Shown: positions 6,427-13,788, numbered from the stretch's first letter. The stretch: DNA of 25,534 nt from an uncultured Pseudoflavonifractor sp. (GCA_904419835.1 CAJFTA010000033.1:1-25534), one strand, 5' to 3'. Numbers and translations: made by a program. The notes: a model not told the origin generated them from the letters alone.

Positions 6427-7920
6427 ATGATTGACACCGCCATTGCAAGCCTGGTGGCCTACGCCGAGCGCACCGGTCTGATTGAGCCCTGCGAACGGAA
6501 CTGGGCCGTGAACACCCTGCTGGAGGCTCTCAAACTGGACAGCTACACCGCCCCCGAGACCCCTGTGTCCGGGGAGATCGACCTGGCCGCCGTGCTGGAC
6601 GAGCTGATGGACGACGCCCACGCCCGGGGCGTGCTGGCCGAGGACTCCGTGGTCTACCGGGATCTGTTCGACACCATGCTCATGGGCCGTCTCACTCCCC
6701 GCCCCGCCCAGGTGGTGGAGAAGTTCAAGGCCCTGTACGCCCAGAGCCCCCGGAAGGCCACCGACTGGTACTATCAGTTCAGCCAGGACACCAACTACAT
6801 CCGCCGGGACCGGATCGCCAAGGACATGAAGTGGGTCACCCCCACCGAGTACGGCGACCTGGACATCACCATCAACCTCTCCAAGCCGGAGAAGGACCCC
6901 AAGGCCATCGCCGCCGCCCGCAATCTGCCCGCCTCCGCCTACCCCCGCTGCCAGCTGTGCGCTGAGAACGAGGGCTACGCCGGCCGGGTCAACCACCCCG
7001 CCCGGGAGAACCACCGCATTGTGCCCATCACCATCAACAACTCCCCCTGGTTCCTCCAGTACTCCCCCTATGTCTACTACAACGAGCACTGCATCTGCCT
7101 CAACTCCGAGCACACTCCCATGAAGATTGACCGGGCCTGCTTCGCCAAGCTGCTGGACTTTGTGGGCCAGTTCCCCCACTACTTCGTGGGCTCCAACGCC
7201 GACCTGCCCATCGTGGGCGGCTCCATCCTGGCCCACGACCACTTCCAGGGCGGCCACTACACCTTCGCCATGGCCAAGGCCCCCATCGAGCAGGAGTTCA
7301 CCTTCCCCGGCTTTGCCGACGTCCACGCCGGTATCGTCAAGTGGCCCATGTCGGTCATCCGCATCTCCTGCGGCAACCCGGAGCGGCTGGTGGAGCTGGC
7401 CGACCGCATCCTGGCCTCCTGGCGGGGCTACACCGACGAGGCCGCCTTCCTCTTCGCCCAGACCGAAGGCGTGCCCCACAACACCATCACCCCCATCGCC
7501 CGCATGCGGGACGGCCGCTATGAGCTGGACCTGGTGCTGCGCAACAACATCACCACCGAGGAGCACCCCCTGGGCGTTTACCACCCCCACGCCGAGCTCC
7601 ATCACATCAAGAAGGAGAACATCGGCCTCATCGAGGTCATGGGCCTGGCTGTGCTCCCCGCCCGCCTGAAGGAGGAACTGACCGCTGTGGCCGACGCGCT
7701 GGCATCCGGCGCCGACCTGCGCGCCGATGAGCGCACCGCCAAGCACGCCGATTGGGCCGAGGGCTTCAAGGGCAATTACACCATCACCGCCGAGAACGCC
7801 CTGGACGTGGTCAAGCAGGAGACCGGCAAGGTCTTCGCCACCGTTCTGGAGCACGCCGGCGTGTACAAGCGCACCGACGAGGGCCGCGCCGCCTTCCTCC
7901 GCTTCCTGGAGCAGGTGTAA
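6427..7920 (+). CDS. galT: UDP-glucose--hexose-1-phosphate uridylyltransferase (type 2 GalT)
   Basis: The enzyme exchanges galactose 1-phosphate with UDP-glucose to give UDP-galactose and glucose 1-phosphate. The 497-residue length and sequence match the Gram-positive GalT2 family rather than the roughly 350-residue E. coli type. Visible blocks are DWYYQFSQDTNYIRRDRI, 'YPRCQLCAENEGYAGR', 'NSPWFLQYSPYVYYNEHCI' and GGSILAHDHFQGGHY, where the histidines are the likely nucleotidyl-transfer site. The frame is open far upstream through galK. I chose ATG 6427, which has GTGAGG about ten bases upstream (TTG 6418 is an alternative). It is co-transcribed with galK. Confidence 0.95.
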   Translation: MIDTAIASLVAYAERTGLIEPCERNWAVNTLLEALKLDSYTAPETPVSGEIDLAAVLDELMDDAHARGVLAEDSVVYRDLFDTMLMGRLTPRPAQVVEKFKALYAQSPRKATDWYYQFSQDTNYIRRDRIAKDMKWVTPTEYGDLDITINLSKPEKDPKAIAAARNLPASAYPRCQLCAENEGYAGRVNHPARENHRIVPITINNSPWFLQYSPYVYYNEHCICLNSEHTPMKIDRACFAKLLDFVGQFPHYFVGSNADLPIVGGSILAHDHFQGGHYTFAMAKAPIEQEFTFPGFADVHAGIVKWPMSVIRISCGNPERLVELADRILASWRGYTDEAAFLFAQTEGVPHNTITPIARMRDGRYELDLVLRNNITTEEHPLGVYHPHAELHHIKKENIGLIEVMGLAVLPARLKEELTAVADALASGADLRADERTAKHADWAEGFKGNYTITAENALDVVKQETGKVFATVLEHAGVYKRTDEGRAAFLRFLEQV

Positions 7921-7950
7921 GAGAGAAAACAGGCAGCAAAAATGCAGACT

Positions 7951-7999
7951 GCACCCCATTTGTTAGACAGTATGGTATACTGAATAACAAGTGGGGTGC
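7951..7999. repeat. 49-nt near-perfect palindrome
   Basis: Two 23-nt arms surround a 3-nt loop (GGT). The outer stem is GCACCCCA/TGGGGTGC, then TTGTTA/TAACAA, then CAGTAT/ATACTG, with only small symmetric mismatches. GACTGCACCCCA resembles the ends of IS3/IS150-group elements (from memory), but no transposase is nearby. It starts 31 nt after galT and could be a solo IS end or a small mobile palindrome. Confidence 0.6.
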
Positions 8000-8031
8000 T
8001 TTACTATACCGAAAGATGCACCGAGCAAGAA

Positions 8032-8075
8032 AGGCTGATGCGGCTCTGCTCACAGCCGCGCCGCACAGCCTTTTT
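8032..8075 (+). terminator. Probable terminator of the gal operon
   Basis: The outer stem AGGCTG/CAGCCT (8032-8037 with 8066-8071) and inner stem GCGGCT/AGCCGC (8040-8045 with 8054-8059) are followed by five Ts. It lies about 110 nt after galT. Confidence 0.7.
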
Positions 8076-8089
8076 GCCGCTCAAAGCGG

Positions 8090-8128
8090 AAGGGCCTGCC
8101 GTCTGTTTTTTCAGACAGCAGGCCCTTT
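8090..8128. terminator. Long hairpin after the gal operon
   Basis: AAGGGCCTGC (8090-8099) pairs with GCAGGCCCTT (8118-8127), extended inward by TCTG/CAGA around a T6 loop. It may terminate either the gal transcript or the converging amidohydrolase transcript. Its U-tract is short, so it may instead be a repeat. Confidence 0.5.
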
Positions 8129-8182
8129 CGGCCGCTTGAACTATATTATTACGAAATATTATCTCACTTTTCGGAGCCTCTT

Positions 8183-8938
8183 TTATAATAAATAGACTCT
8201 TTTTGCATTTACTCCAAAAATTAGACTCTCTGTGCGCTTTTCGAGATGAAGCTCCTTTACAAACTCTATATGTGCTCTTTGCTCGCAGCAAGCGTAATCT
8301 GATCCGAACAGCACGCGCTCTGGGACAATGTCTGCCATTTCCCGTATCATTTTTAGGATATTCAATCGATTCTGTGTGTCGTCAGCAATTGATGACAGGT
8401 CAAAAAAGACATTTTTTAAATTGACAAGAGCCCGGCATTTCTCAATTTTCGGATAAAAGCAGTGACAGCACACCAATTTCAGCTCCGGATATTCCTTGGC
8501 AAGCTCTGACACAAGCGCCGCATCGCTGTATTGCATGGCGCTTCCCCCTGAATGGAAGAGTACCGGCACATGATACCGTATAGCGAGCCCGTATACCTTT
8601 TTTAACCTTTCATCCGTCAAATAAAATGCTTCATGACCGGTAAATAATTTAATGCCAACAATCAACTTTTGATCCAGATAATTTCTTATTTTTTCTAACT
8701 GCGTCTCAAATTCAAAAAATGGACTGATCCCGCCGACAACATCAACTTGTTTTGTGTCTTTGAACAGCTCCACACATTCATCCATGTTCCCAATAACACT
8801 TTGGGGACATGAATCTGAGATCACAATGCATTTATCAACTCGATTTTCCGCCATTTCATGCAACAGCCGTTCTTTTTTCTGCTGCAGAGAAACGCACCCG
8901 TTTTCTACCGGCAGATGTACGTGTGCATCAACAATCAC
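8183..8938 (-). CDS. Amidohydrolase-family TIM-barrel metal-dependent hydrolase
   Basis: The 251-residue protein belongs to the amidohydrolase-2 group, whose members hydrolyse or decarboxylate small substrates using a bound divalent metal. The N-terminal DAHVH (residues 4-8) is the first metal pair. 'GIKLF', 'PVLFHSGG', 'LVCCHCF' and 'VLFGSDY' supply the remaining expected barrel-strand ligands (Lys/His, His, His, Asp). It starts with GTG at 8938, eight bases after GGGGAGAG. Its base composition is clearly more AT-rich than that of galT or the DUF4317 gene, which suggests acquisition. Its start overlaps the end of a truncated reading frame (8928-9140), so it was once a distal gene of an operon. 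The substrate is unknown. Confidence 0.85.
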   Translation of the reverse strand: MIVDAHVHLPVENGCVSLQQKKERLLHEMAENRVDKCIVISDSCPQSVIGNMDECVELFKDTKQVDVVGGISPFFEFETQLEKIRNYLDQKLIVGIKLFTGHEAFYLTDERLKKVYGLAIRYHVPVLFHSGGSAMQYSDAALVSELAKEYPELKLVCCHCFYPKIEKCRALVNLKNVFFDLSSIADDTQNRLNILKMIREMADIVPERVLFGSDYACCEQRAHIEFVKELHLEKRTESLIFGVNAKRVYLL

Positions 8939-9140
8939 CCTGTGTCTCTCCCCTTATCGCCTTAACAATATAGGCAAAGATTTTCTTCATCCCCAGATGC
9001 ACTTCTCTGAGATAATCCCAGTGAAGCCGTCCAAAAGGCAGCTTTTTCGCATTCGCCCGGACGTCTTGGAGCTGACATTTCCGCTCTCTGTTTTTACGGC
9101 AACGGGCATTGACGATCGCTGCCTCATACTGTAAAGTCGT
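8928..9140 (-). pseudogene. C-terminal remnant of a gene preceding the amidohydrolase
   Basis: A 70-codon open frame without a usable start ends at 8928, overlapping the amidohydrolase GTG by 11 bases, a layout typical of translationally coupled genes. The translated end includes KKLPFGRLHWDYLREVHL and FAYIVKAIRGETQG, which looks like real protein, but I do not recognise the family. The frame breaks within the hairpin at 9117-9163. I read it as the tail of a gene whose 5' part was lost. A chance open frame is possible at this length. Confidence 0.4.
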
Positions 9141-9163
9141 TCACTTCACAGTATGAGGCGGCG
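9117..9163. repeat. Long inverted repeat at the edge of the amidohydrolase patch
   Basis: Arms 9117-9132 and 9148-9163 pair over 16 bp with one G-U. An inner AAGT/ACTT stem adds to this. No U-tract follows on either strand. It sits between the DUF4317 gene and the truncated frame and marks where that frame stops. It may be a rearrangement scar, or a weak terminator for the DUF4317 gene. Confidence 0.6.
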
Positions 9164-9233
9164 TCCTTTCCAAGCAAACAGCATTGATTATATGCTCTGC
9201 AATGCAATCTTACCTTATATAGTTCAGCCCCAG

Positions 9234-10364
9234 TCAGTCGATATGGACGCCCACGCCGTTGACCTCCACACCCTCGTCGGCCCGGATGAGGATGTACTTT
9301 TTCCCGTCGATGACCCGGGTCTCCACCAGGTCACTGCGGCCGGGGGCCACCTTGATGATCACGTCGGGGGTGCGCACCTCCATCTGGCGGGTATCCACCA
9401 GGTTGCGGGGACTGAGCTGGGCGTCGCCGCCGAACGCGCCGTCATACTTGGCGTCAAAGGCCTCCACGTGGGAGTCGGCCACACCGCAGGACCGGAGCAC
9501 GCACTCCACCGTGCCTTTGGACACCATCAGGGGCTCCTCCTCCTGGCTGGCCTTGTGCTCCTCGATGAGGCCGCACAGCTGGTCCTGCACCGCCTGTACC
9601 ACGTCAAAGCGGCAGTCCTCAGCCAGGGCCTCCCCCAGGATAGACTGGAAGGTCTCCTTCTGGGCGGCAGCGGGCATGGGAATCTCGGCGCGGAATACAG
9701 CGTCCACAAAATCCCTGTGGTTCTCCTTGATGTCCTTATTGTAATAGAGCGCGTTGTACAGGTTGGTGCTGCGGTCATCAAAGGCGGGGAACAGGAATCC
9801 CAGCTCAGGGGCGGACACCAGATAGTCCATGGTCCGGTTGCGGAACTCGTTCTCCCGCACATGGTAGCTCAGGGCGGGCTTGGTCTGCTTCACCGGGCAG
9901 ACGCTGCACAGGATATAGGAGTAGACCTGCTCGGAGCTGTCCTCCATCTCCTCCCCGTCCTTGGCCCGGTAGGGCACGTCGTAGGCGTCGTGGGCCAGAA
10001 GAATCAGGTAGTTGCCCTCTATGGTCAAAGAGCCGATAACCTTCTGGAAAAAGGCCTGCACCGCCTCCTCGTCCTTCAGGCCCGAGCCGCGCAGGGCCAT
10101 GAGCAGCTTGTGCTCCTCCCCCTCCGCCACCTGCCGGGTGGTGAATTCGATGTCCATCAGGTTCTTCCCCAGGGTCCCGGACAAGGTGCGCTTGAGGATG
10201 CCCAAAAACTTCTCGCTCTCCTCCTGGCTCATCAGGGCCAGGGATTGGTTGAACTGGGCCACGATCTCCCCCAGCTCGTTGACATAGCAGCCCCGCACAT
10301 GGGTGATGCTGGTCTTGTCGGGGCGAAAGCGGCGGCGGATTTCCGCGATTTCTTTTTCGTTCAT
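9234..10364 (-). CDS. DUF4317 domain-containing protein
   Basis: The 376-residue protein has no signal peptide or membrane segment and is likely cytoplasmic. It matches the DUF4317 family of Clostridia (from memory), beginning MNEKEIAEIRRRFRPDKTSI with 'RGCYVNELGEIVAQFNQSL' and 'DIEFTTRQVAEGEEHKLLMALR'. Its role is unknown. A conserved cysteine block 'SYILCSVCPVKQTKPALSY' lies mid-protein. The start is ATG 10364, after GTGGAG; the frame is open further upstream but those starts lack a ribosome binding site. It stands alone between the amidohydrolase patch and the tRNA-Pro island. Base use is GC-rich like the core genome. Confidence 0.88.
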   Translation of the reverse strand: MNEKEIAEIRRRFRPDKTSITHVRGCYVNELGEIVAQFNQSLALMSQEESEKFLGILKRTLSGTLGKNLMDIEFTTRQVAEGEEHKLLMALRGSGLKDEEAVQAFFQKVIGSLTIEGNYLILLAHDAYDVPYRAKDGEEMEDSSEQVYSYILCSVCPVKQTKPALSYHVRENEFRNRTMDYLVSAPELGFLFPAFDDRSTNLYNALYYNKDIKENHRDFVDAVFRAEIPMPAAAQKETFQSILGEALAEDCRFDVVQAVQDQLCGLIEEHKASQEEEPLMVSKGTVECVLRSCGVADSHVEAFDAKYDGAFGGDAQLSPRNLVDTRQMEVRTPDVIIKVAPGRSDLVETRVIDGKKYILIRADEGVEVNGVGVHID

Positions 10365-10620
10365 GGTGTTCTCCACTTCCAGTCTGGATTTCAGGCGGCG
10401 GGCCTGGCGCGGCATATGTCCCGCGGAGCATCCGCAGGGCGGCCGCCGCAACAGATATGATTGTAAACGAATTTCCCGCCGGGCGCAACGTTCATTTTGC
10501 CGGATGAAGCGCAGCACACTTATGTGCAGAAAGGGATGTCACTGTGATATATTCGACAAGTTGCAGAAGGATTTTTGCAAGAATGGCAACCCCTGACATA
10601 GCCCGGGGCAGGCTATAGAA

Positions 10621-10656
10621 AGCTCATCGCGAGCAATATGACGCTCACGATGAGCT
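10621..10656 (-). terminator. Hairpin downstream of the tRNA-Pro fragment
   Basis: AGCTCATCG (10621-10629) pairs with CGATGAGCT (10648-10656), with an inner GAGC/GCTC. On the minus strand it directly follows the tRNA 3'-like segment, as terminators follow the intact tRNA-Pro genes, and is trailed by TTTCTATA. It is probably the old terminator of a lost tRNA. Confidence 0.5.
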
Positions 10657-10658
10657 AA

Positions 10659-10685
10659 TCCGAGTAAGTGGATTCGAACCAGCGG
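10659..10685 (-). pseudogene. 3' fragment of tRNA-Pro (left island boundary)
   Basis: These 27 bases match the 3' part of the intact tRNA-Pro at 12688-12714 with two mismatches, in the same orientation. The T-loop TTCGAAT is kept, but the T-stem and acceptor no longer pair with anything upstream. It gives a direct-repeat pair about 2.0 kb apart. Confidence 0.7.
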
Positions 10686-10742
10686 GAGGGCCGGCGTCCC
10701 GCCTGCCCTCCCGGCAGCGGCGGATTGGACGCGCCTTCGGCG

Positions 10743-10821
10743 TCAAGAGGCCGCTGGTTCACCTGGCACGGAGAAAAAAGAAAGCCCGTACTCCTTGCGG
10801 AATACGGACTTGGTCCGAGTG
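10743..10821. pseudogene. Two more tRNA-Pro-derived fragments
   Basis: TCAAGAGGCCGCTGGTTC (10743-10760) equals the anticodon-stem to T-stem part of the tRNA-Pro genes but in plus orientation. TGGTCCGAGTG (10811-10821) equals the CCA end, in minus orientation. Between the fragments lie GC-rich hairpins such as GGGAGGGC/GCCCTCCC. The pieces appear shuffled. Confidence 0.55.
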
Positions 10822-10977
10822 TCATTAAAGGATCTGCAGAAATTCAGTCACATCAATGGTTTGCAAGCAGCAAGCAAGGCGTTCATCAAAAAATCCGGAA
10901 AATGGTTGAGATTAGCTCTGCGATGGGGTGGAATACTCTGTTATCTGTCATATAAACGCAATCGTATCCTAGAAGCA

Positions 10978-11919
10978 TTATATACGCGCAAATATGTTTA
11001 GAGAATCACTATCAACAATACTCTGTATATATACTTTATAAGTGTATGTGGTAACCGTGTTATATTCATCATTACCATTTGAGCCATTGGTAGCCAACGT
11101 GGAATCATGAGATACATATTGATAGTTATACAAATAACCGCCGATCTTGGAATCGAATAATGCGTATTCTTTTGAAATATCCCCCAGATACTCAGCATCC
11201 ATCAATGTTTTTAGCGTTTCAATCTGTTGGCCTTCTGATAGTGTTTGGCAAAATTCATTCAGGGTGACACCATTTTTATCAGAAATATTTTTCTCAAAAT
11301 AATCTTCAAGTATTTCGTGTTCTGGATTATTCCTCCAGTCAATGATGATACCCACAGCCCGTTCCACATCTCCCTGGCACATTGCAGCTCGAAACTTATT
11401 CGCAAATGCAGGCTCAAACCCCTCCAAAATTGCTTTATCAAAATAGGACTCTGCGGTTTCGAGGTTTCTATCTACATATAGACCGTTAGCATAAGCATAT
11501 CCATAATTGTTATTTCGTATAGCAGAATCGGAAATATCATCGTATGAATATAGATCCATCATGCTTTGATATTCTCCAGCATCAAATGCTAGCTCTGCCC
11601 GTCGGAGTTTATCATCCGCAGAAAGATCCTGACTTCCTTCCACAAGCGGAATATTCACAACATTTGATATATTTACATTATTTGATGCATTATTGTCTAC
11701 CGTATTTGACACATTGTTGTTTATAGTCAAGTTACTAATTTGGCTTGAAGTGGAGATAGTGCTAGCAATGATTGTTCCAATGATGGCCAGGGAACTGACA
11801 AATGTTGTTACGAGAAATTGCTTTGTTTGGCTAAGTTTTTTGTTTTTTACATACAAGTAGCAAAGTAATATCAATAATAAAAAAATTATGCCGACAAAAA
11901 ACACAATATACATATTCAT
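10978..11919 (-). CDS. Orphan membrane protein with Sel1/TPR-like region
   Basis: The 313-residue protein has two N-terminal transmembrane helices (residues about 3-24 and 36-54). An Asn/Val/Ser-rich stretch follows (about 58-92), then an alpha-helical part. 'RRAELAFDAGEYQSMMDLY' and 'YGYAYANGLYVDRNLETAESYFDKAILEGFEPAFANKFRAAM' read like Sel1/TPR repeats (about 105-195), which usually bind other proteins. The C-terminal 70 residues (YLYNYQYVSHDST..TVTTYTYKVYIQSI) look beta-rich. The start at 11919 follows GGGGGGAT. The gene is strongly AT-rich, unlike its surroundings, and is the only intact gene in the tRNA-Pro island. I do not recognise a family. A sensor or envelope role is only a guess. 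Confidence 0.7.
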   Translation of the reverse strand: MNMYIVFFVGIIFLLLILLCYLYVKNKKLSQTKQFLVTTFVSSLAIIGTIIASTISTSSQISNLTINNNVSNTVDNNASNNVNISNVVNIPLVEGSQDLSADDKLRRAELAFDAGEYQSMMDLYSYDDISDSAIRNNNYGYAYANGLYVDRNLETAESYFDKAILEGFEPAFANKFRAAMCQGDVERAVGIIIDWRNNPEHEILEDYFEKNISDKNGVTLNEFCQTLSEGQQIETLKTLMDAEYLGDISKEYALFDSKIGGYLYNYQYVSHDSTLATNGSNGNDEYNTVTTYTYKVYIQSIVDSDSLNIFARI

Positions 11920-12162
11920 GATACTATCCCCCCACCAAAAGTCGAGAAAACCGTAATCTCACAATATTTATTGGATAGAAATATCGCAGTCTTAGCTCGA
12001 TAGCAAAATATTAGTATGTAAAAATTTCTAAAACTTAATTTGCATGATTAAGCAAAAACAATTATTTCTTAGATTTTCATGAACAGTTCTAATCTATCGA
12101 CTGTGCTTAAATTTATTTTACCAGATCTATGTCAGAATATCAATGAGAAAGATGAATGTAAG

Positions 12163-12618
12163 GTGATATTAAATAATTTGGCTTTATACCAGATGCTCTT
12201 TGAACGGCTCTATGAGGACAATGTGTCCGGCAAAATCGACGATGCCCGGTTCGCCAAAATGTCCAAGCGGTATGAGCAGGAACAGGGCGAAAACGCCGGA
12301 CGGATCAAGGCGCTGCGGTTGGAGCTGAAAAAGCTGGAAGATAAGCGGATGGATGTGGACACCTTTTTGGAAACGGTGCGACGCTACACCGACGCCACCA
12401 CCATCACCAAACGCATGGTTGCCGAGCTCATTCAGTACATCGAGGTTTATCCGGCGGTCAAGGAGGACGGCATTACCAATCAGCGGGTGACAATTCACTA
12501 CAACTGCATTGGAGCCTTTGAGGTGCCGGATCGCCGGAAGATCCCCGAGCGGGACATTCTTTTGGAAACGAGAAAAGGCGTAGCATTAAGCTACGCCCCC
12601 GTACAGATCGCTATATAA
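12163..12618 (+). pseudogene. C-terminal remnant of a large serine recombinase (DUF4368-type)
   Basis: The last ~145 codons match the C-terminus of Tn4451/TndX-like large serine recombinases: 'YEDNVSGKIDDARFAKMSKRYEQEQ', a coiled 'RIKALRLELKKLEDKRMD', then 'ITKRMVAELIQYIEVYP' and 'VTIHYNCIGAFEVP'. The catalytic N-terminal domain and zinc/coiled-coil part (about 400 residues) are missing. The frame opens at 12079, but the first ~28 codons are AT-rich, do not match the family and lack a ribosome binding site. The junction is therefore near 12163-12180. It is a relic of an integrated element and inactive as a recombinase. Confidence 0.8.
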
Positions 12619-12624
12619 ACTTGG

Positions 12625-12685
12625 AAATAAAAAATGCGGAGTATCATCAGCAGACCTTTTCAGATCCTTTAATGATACTCCGCAT
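12625..12685 (-). terminator. Terminator of the distal tRNA-Pro
   Basis: A perfect 14-bp stem (12634-12647 with 12672-12685, ATGCGGAGTATCAT) is followed on the minus strand by TTTTTTATTT. It begins at the last base of the tRNA CCA. Confidence 0.85.
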
Positions 12686-12761
12686 GGTCCGAGTGACTGG
12701 ATTCGAACCAGCGGCCTCTTGAACCCCATTCAAGCGCGATACCAAACTTCGCCACACCCGG
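12685..12761 (-). tRNA. tRNA-Pro(GGG), copy 1
   Basis: On the minus strand the 77-nt gene begins CCGGGTG, which pairs with CACTCGG (one G-U), and ends with an encoded CCA. The anticodon stem CTTGA/TCAAG encloses ATGGGGT, giving anticodon GGG with G37. The T-arm GCTGG-TTCGAAT-CCAGT is intact. It is identical to the copy at 12847-12923. Confidence 0.95.
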
Positions 12762-12798
12762 ATATTCACTTTTAAATCCACGCAGAATTATCTCTGCC

Positions 12799-12842
12799 CA
12801 TAAAAGAAGTTGACAGCAAATTATCTGTCAACTTCTTTTATG
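12799..12842 (-). terminator. Terminator between the two tRNA-Pro genes
   Basis: A perfect 18-bp stem (12799-12816 with 12825-12842, CATAAAAGAAGTTGACAG) has an 8-nt loop. It lies 4 nt after the CCA of the upstream tRNA on the minus strand. The U-rich arm may serve in place of a separate tail. Confidence 0.7.
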
Positions 12843-12846
12843 GATT

Positions 12847-12923
12847 TGGTCCGAGTGACTGGATTCGAACCAGCGGCCTCTTGAACCCCATTCAAGCGCG
12901 ATACCAAACTTCGCCACACCCGG
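12847..12923 (-). tRNA. tRNA-Pro(GGG), copy 2
   Basis: Identical in sequence to the tRNA at 12685-12761, with encoded CCA and anticodon GGG. It is the promoter-proximal copy on the minus strand. The tandem duplication may have arisen with the adjacent island. Confidence 0.95.
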
Positions 12924-13077
12924 ATATCCCATTTTTCAGTCGCTTCAGGCGACTTTGATATGATAGCACAGCTTCTCAGATTATGCAAGTGTTTTTTCGA
13001 AGTTTTTCAAAATTTTCTTTCTGCCCGAATCGTTCACTCCAGGCGACTCGGTTTTTTTTAGAATTCTGTTTTCCCTC

Positions 13078-13134
13078 TTGACATTTCCATGTCCGCGAAT
13101 ATAATAACATATGAACAATAACTCATTTGTTGTA
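13078..13134 (+). promoter_or_regulatory. Promoter of the metal-efflux operon
   Basis: TTGACA (13078-13083), a 16-bp spacer and TATAAT (13100-13105) give a strong promoter. Just downstream GAACAA and TTTGTT form an imperfect inverted repeat (13113-13133), the position and type of site bound by ArsR/SmtB repressors. Confidence 0.8.
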
Positions 13135-13146
13135 GGGAGGGATTCC

Positions 13147-13509
13147 ATGGACGAACAAACTGCTATTGAGCGCTGTGACTATATCCACGCCCACGAGGAT
13201 ATCATTGCCAAAGTCAACGCAACCATGCCCGACGAGGAAATCCTCTATGATCTGGCCGAACTCTTCAAAATCTTCGGCGATTCTACCCGCATTAAAATTC
13301 TCTACGTTCTCTTTGAGGCGGAGATGTGCGTATGCGACATTGCCCAGCTGCTCAACATGACCCAGTCAGCCATCTCCCACCAGCTGCGGGCCCTGAAGCA
13401 GAGCAAGCTTGTCAAGTACCGCCGGGAGGGCAAAACCGTGTTCTACTCCCTGGCCGACGACCACGTCCGCTCCATTCTGGACCAGGGCATGGAGCATGTG
13501 GCGGAGTAA
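13147..13509 (+). CDS. CadC-like ArsR/SmtB metal-sensing repressor
   Basis: The 120-residue winged-helix repressor should leave DNA when it binds Cd, Pb or Zn. The DNA-binding region reads ...CVCDIAQLLNMTQSAISHQLRALKQ.... Its ligand positions line up with Staphylococcus CadC at a constant offset of three. Cys10, Cys61 and Cys63 match CadC Cys7, Cys58 and Cys60 (the alpha3N site). Asp104, His106, His117 and Glu120 match Asp101, His103, His114 and Glu117 (the alpha5 Zn site). CadC Cys11 is replaced by His14. I chose ATG 13147, after GTAGGGAGG, over an in-frame upstream start at 13111 lying in the operator. It heads a three-gene operon. Confidence 0.93.
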   Translation: MDEQTAIERCDYIHAHEDIIAKVNATMPDEEILYDLAELFKIFGDSTRIKILYVLFEAEMCVCDIAQLLNMTQSAISHQLRALKQSKLVKYRREGKTVFYSLADDHVRSILDQGMEHVAE

Positions 13510-13569
13510 CTCTCATCCCCCGCTGACTGCAAAATCAGATTGACAGAGATTTGGAAAGGAGTTTTCTCT

Positions 13570-13788
13570 ATGAAGAAACGCTACAAAATGATTGACCTGG
13601 ACTGCGCCAACTGCGCTGCCAAGATGGAGGATGCCATCCGCAAAATTGACGGCGTCAACGATGTGTCCGTCAGCTTTCTCTCTCAGAAGCTGACCATCGA
13701 CGCCGATGAGAGCCGTCTGGATGACATCATGTCCCAGGTGGTTAAGACCTGCAAGCGGGTGGAACCCGACTGCACCATTGTCCTCTGA
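13570..13788 (+). CDS. Free-standing heavy-metal-associated (HMA) domain protein
   Basis: The 72-residue protein is a single ferredoxin-like HMA fold with the metal-binding motif DCANCAAKME (Cys12, Cys15). Such proteins hand soft metals to P1B-ATPases or act as cytosolic buffers. Two extra cysteines (in 'KTCKRVEPDCTIVL') are near the end. ATG 13570 follows AAAGGAG; an upstream start at 13540 lies before that site. It sits 60 bp after the CadC-like gene and 61 bp before the ATPase, which lacks its own N-terminal HMA domain. The two genes probably do the work of one CadA-type protein. Confidence 0.9.
   Translation: MKKRYKMIDLDCANCAAKMEDAIRKIDGVNDVSVSFLSQKLTIDADESRLDDIMSQVVKTCKRVEPDCTIVL

Noticed and set aside
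8004..8291. 95-codon minus-strand frame beyond the amidohydrolase
   Set aside because: It overlaps the amidohydrolase 3' end in another frame and crosses two hairpins. No supporting signals.
9153..10460. 435-codon plus-strand frame opposite the DUF4317 gene
   Set aside because: Antisense shadow with repetitive Leu/His/Gly composition and no ribosome binding site.
10795..11001. 68-codon plus-strand frame
   Set aside because: It starts at a TTG and runs through a tRNA-Pro fragment, without a ribosome binding site. It might hide a decayed gene but nothing supports translation. The stretch 10837-10977 otherwise shows nothing.
12685..12923. CRISPR-like repeat
   Set aside because: The direct repeat is simply two identical tRNA-Pro genes. 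There is no third repeat or spacer series, and no cas gene in the window.
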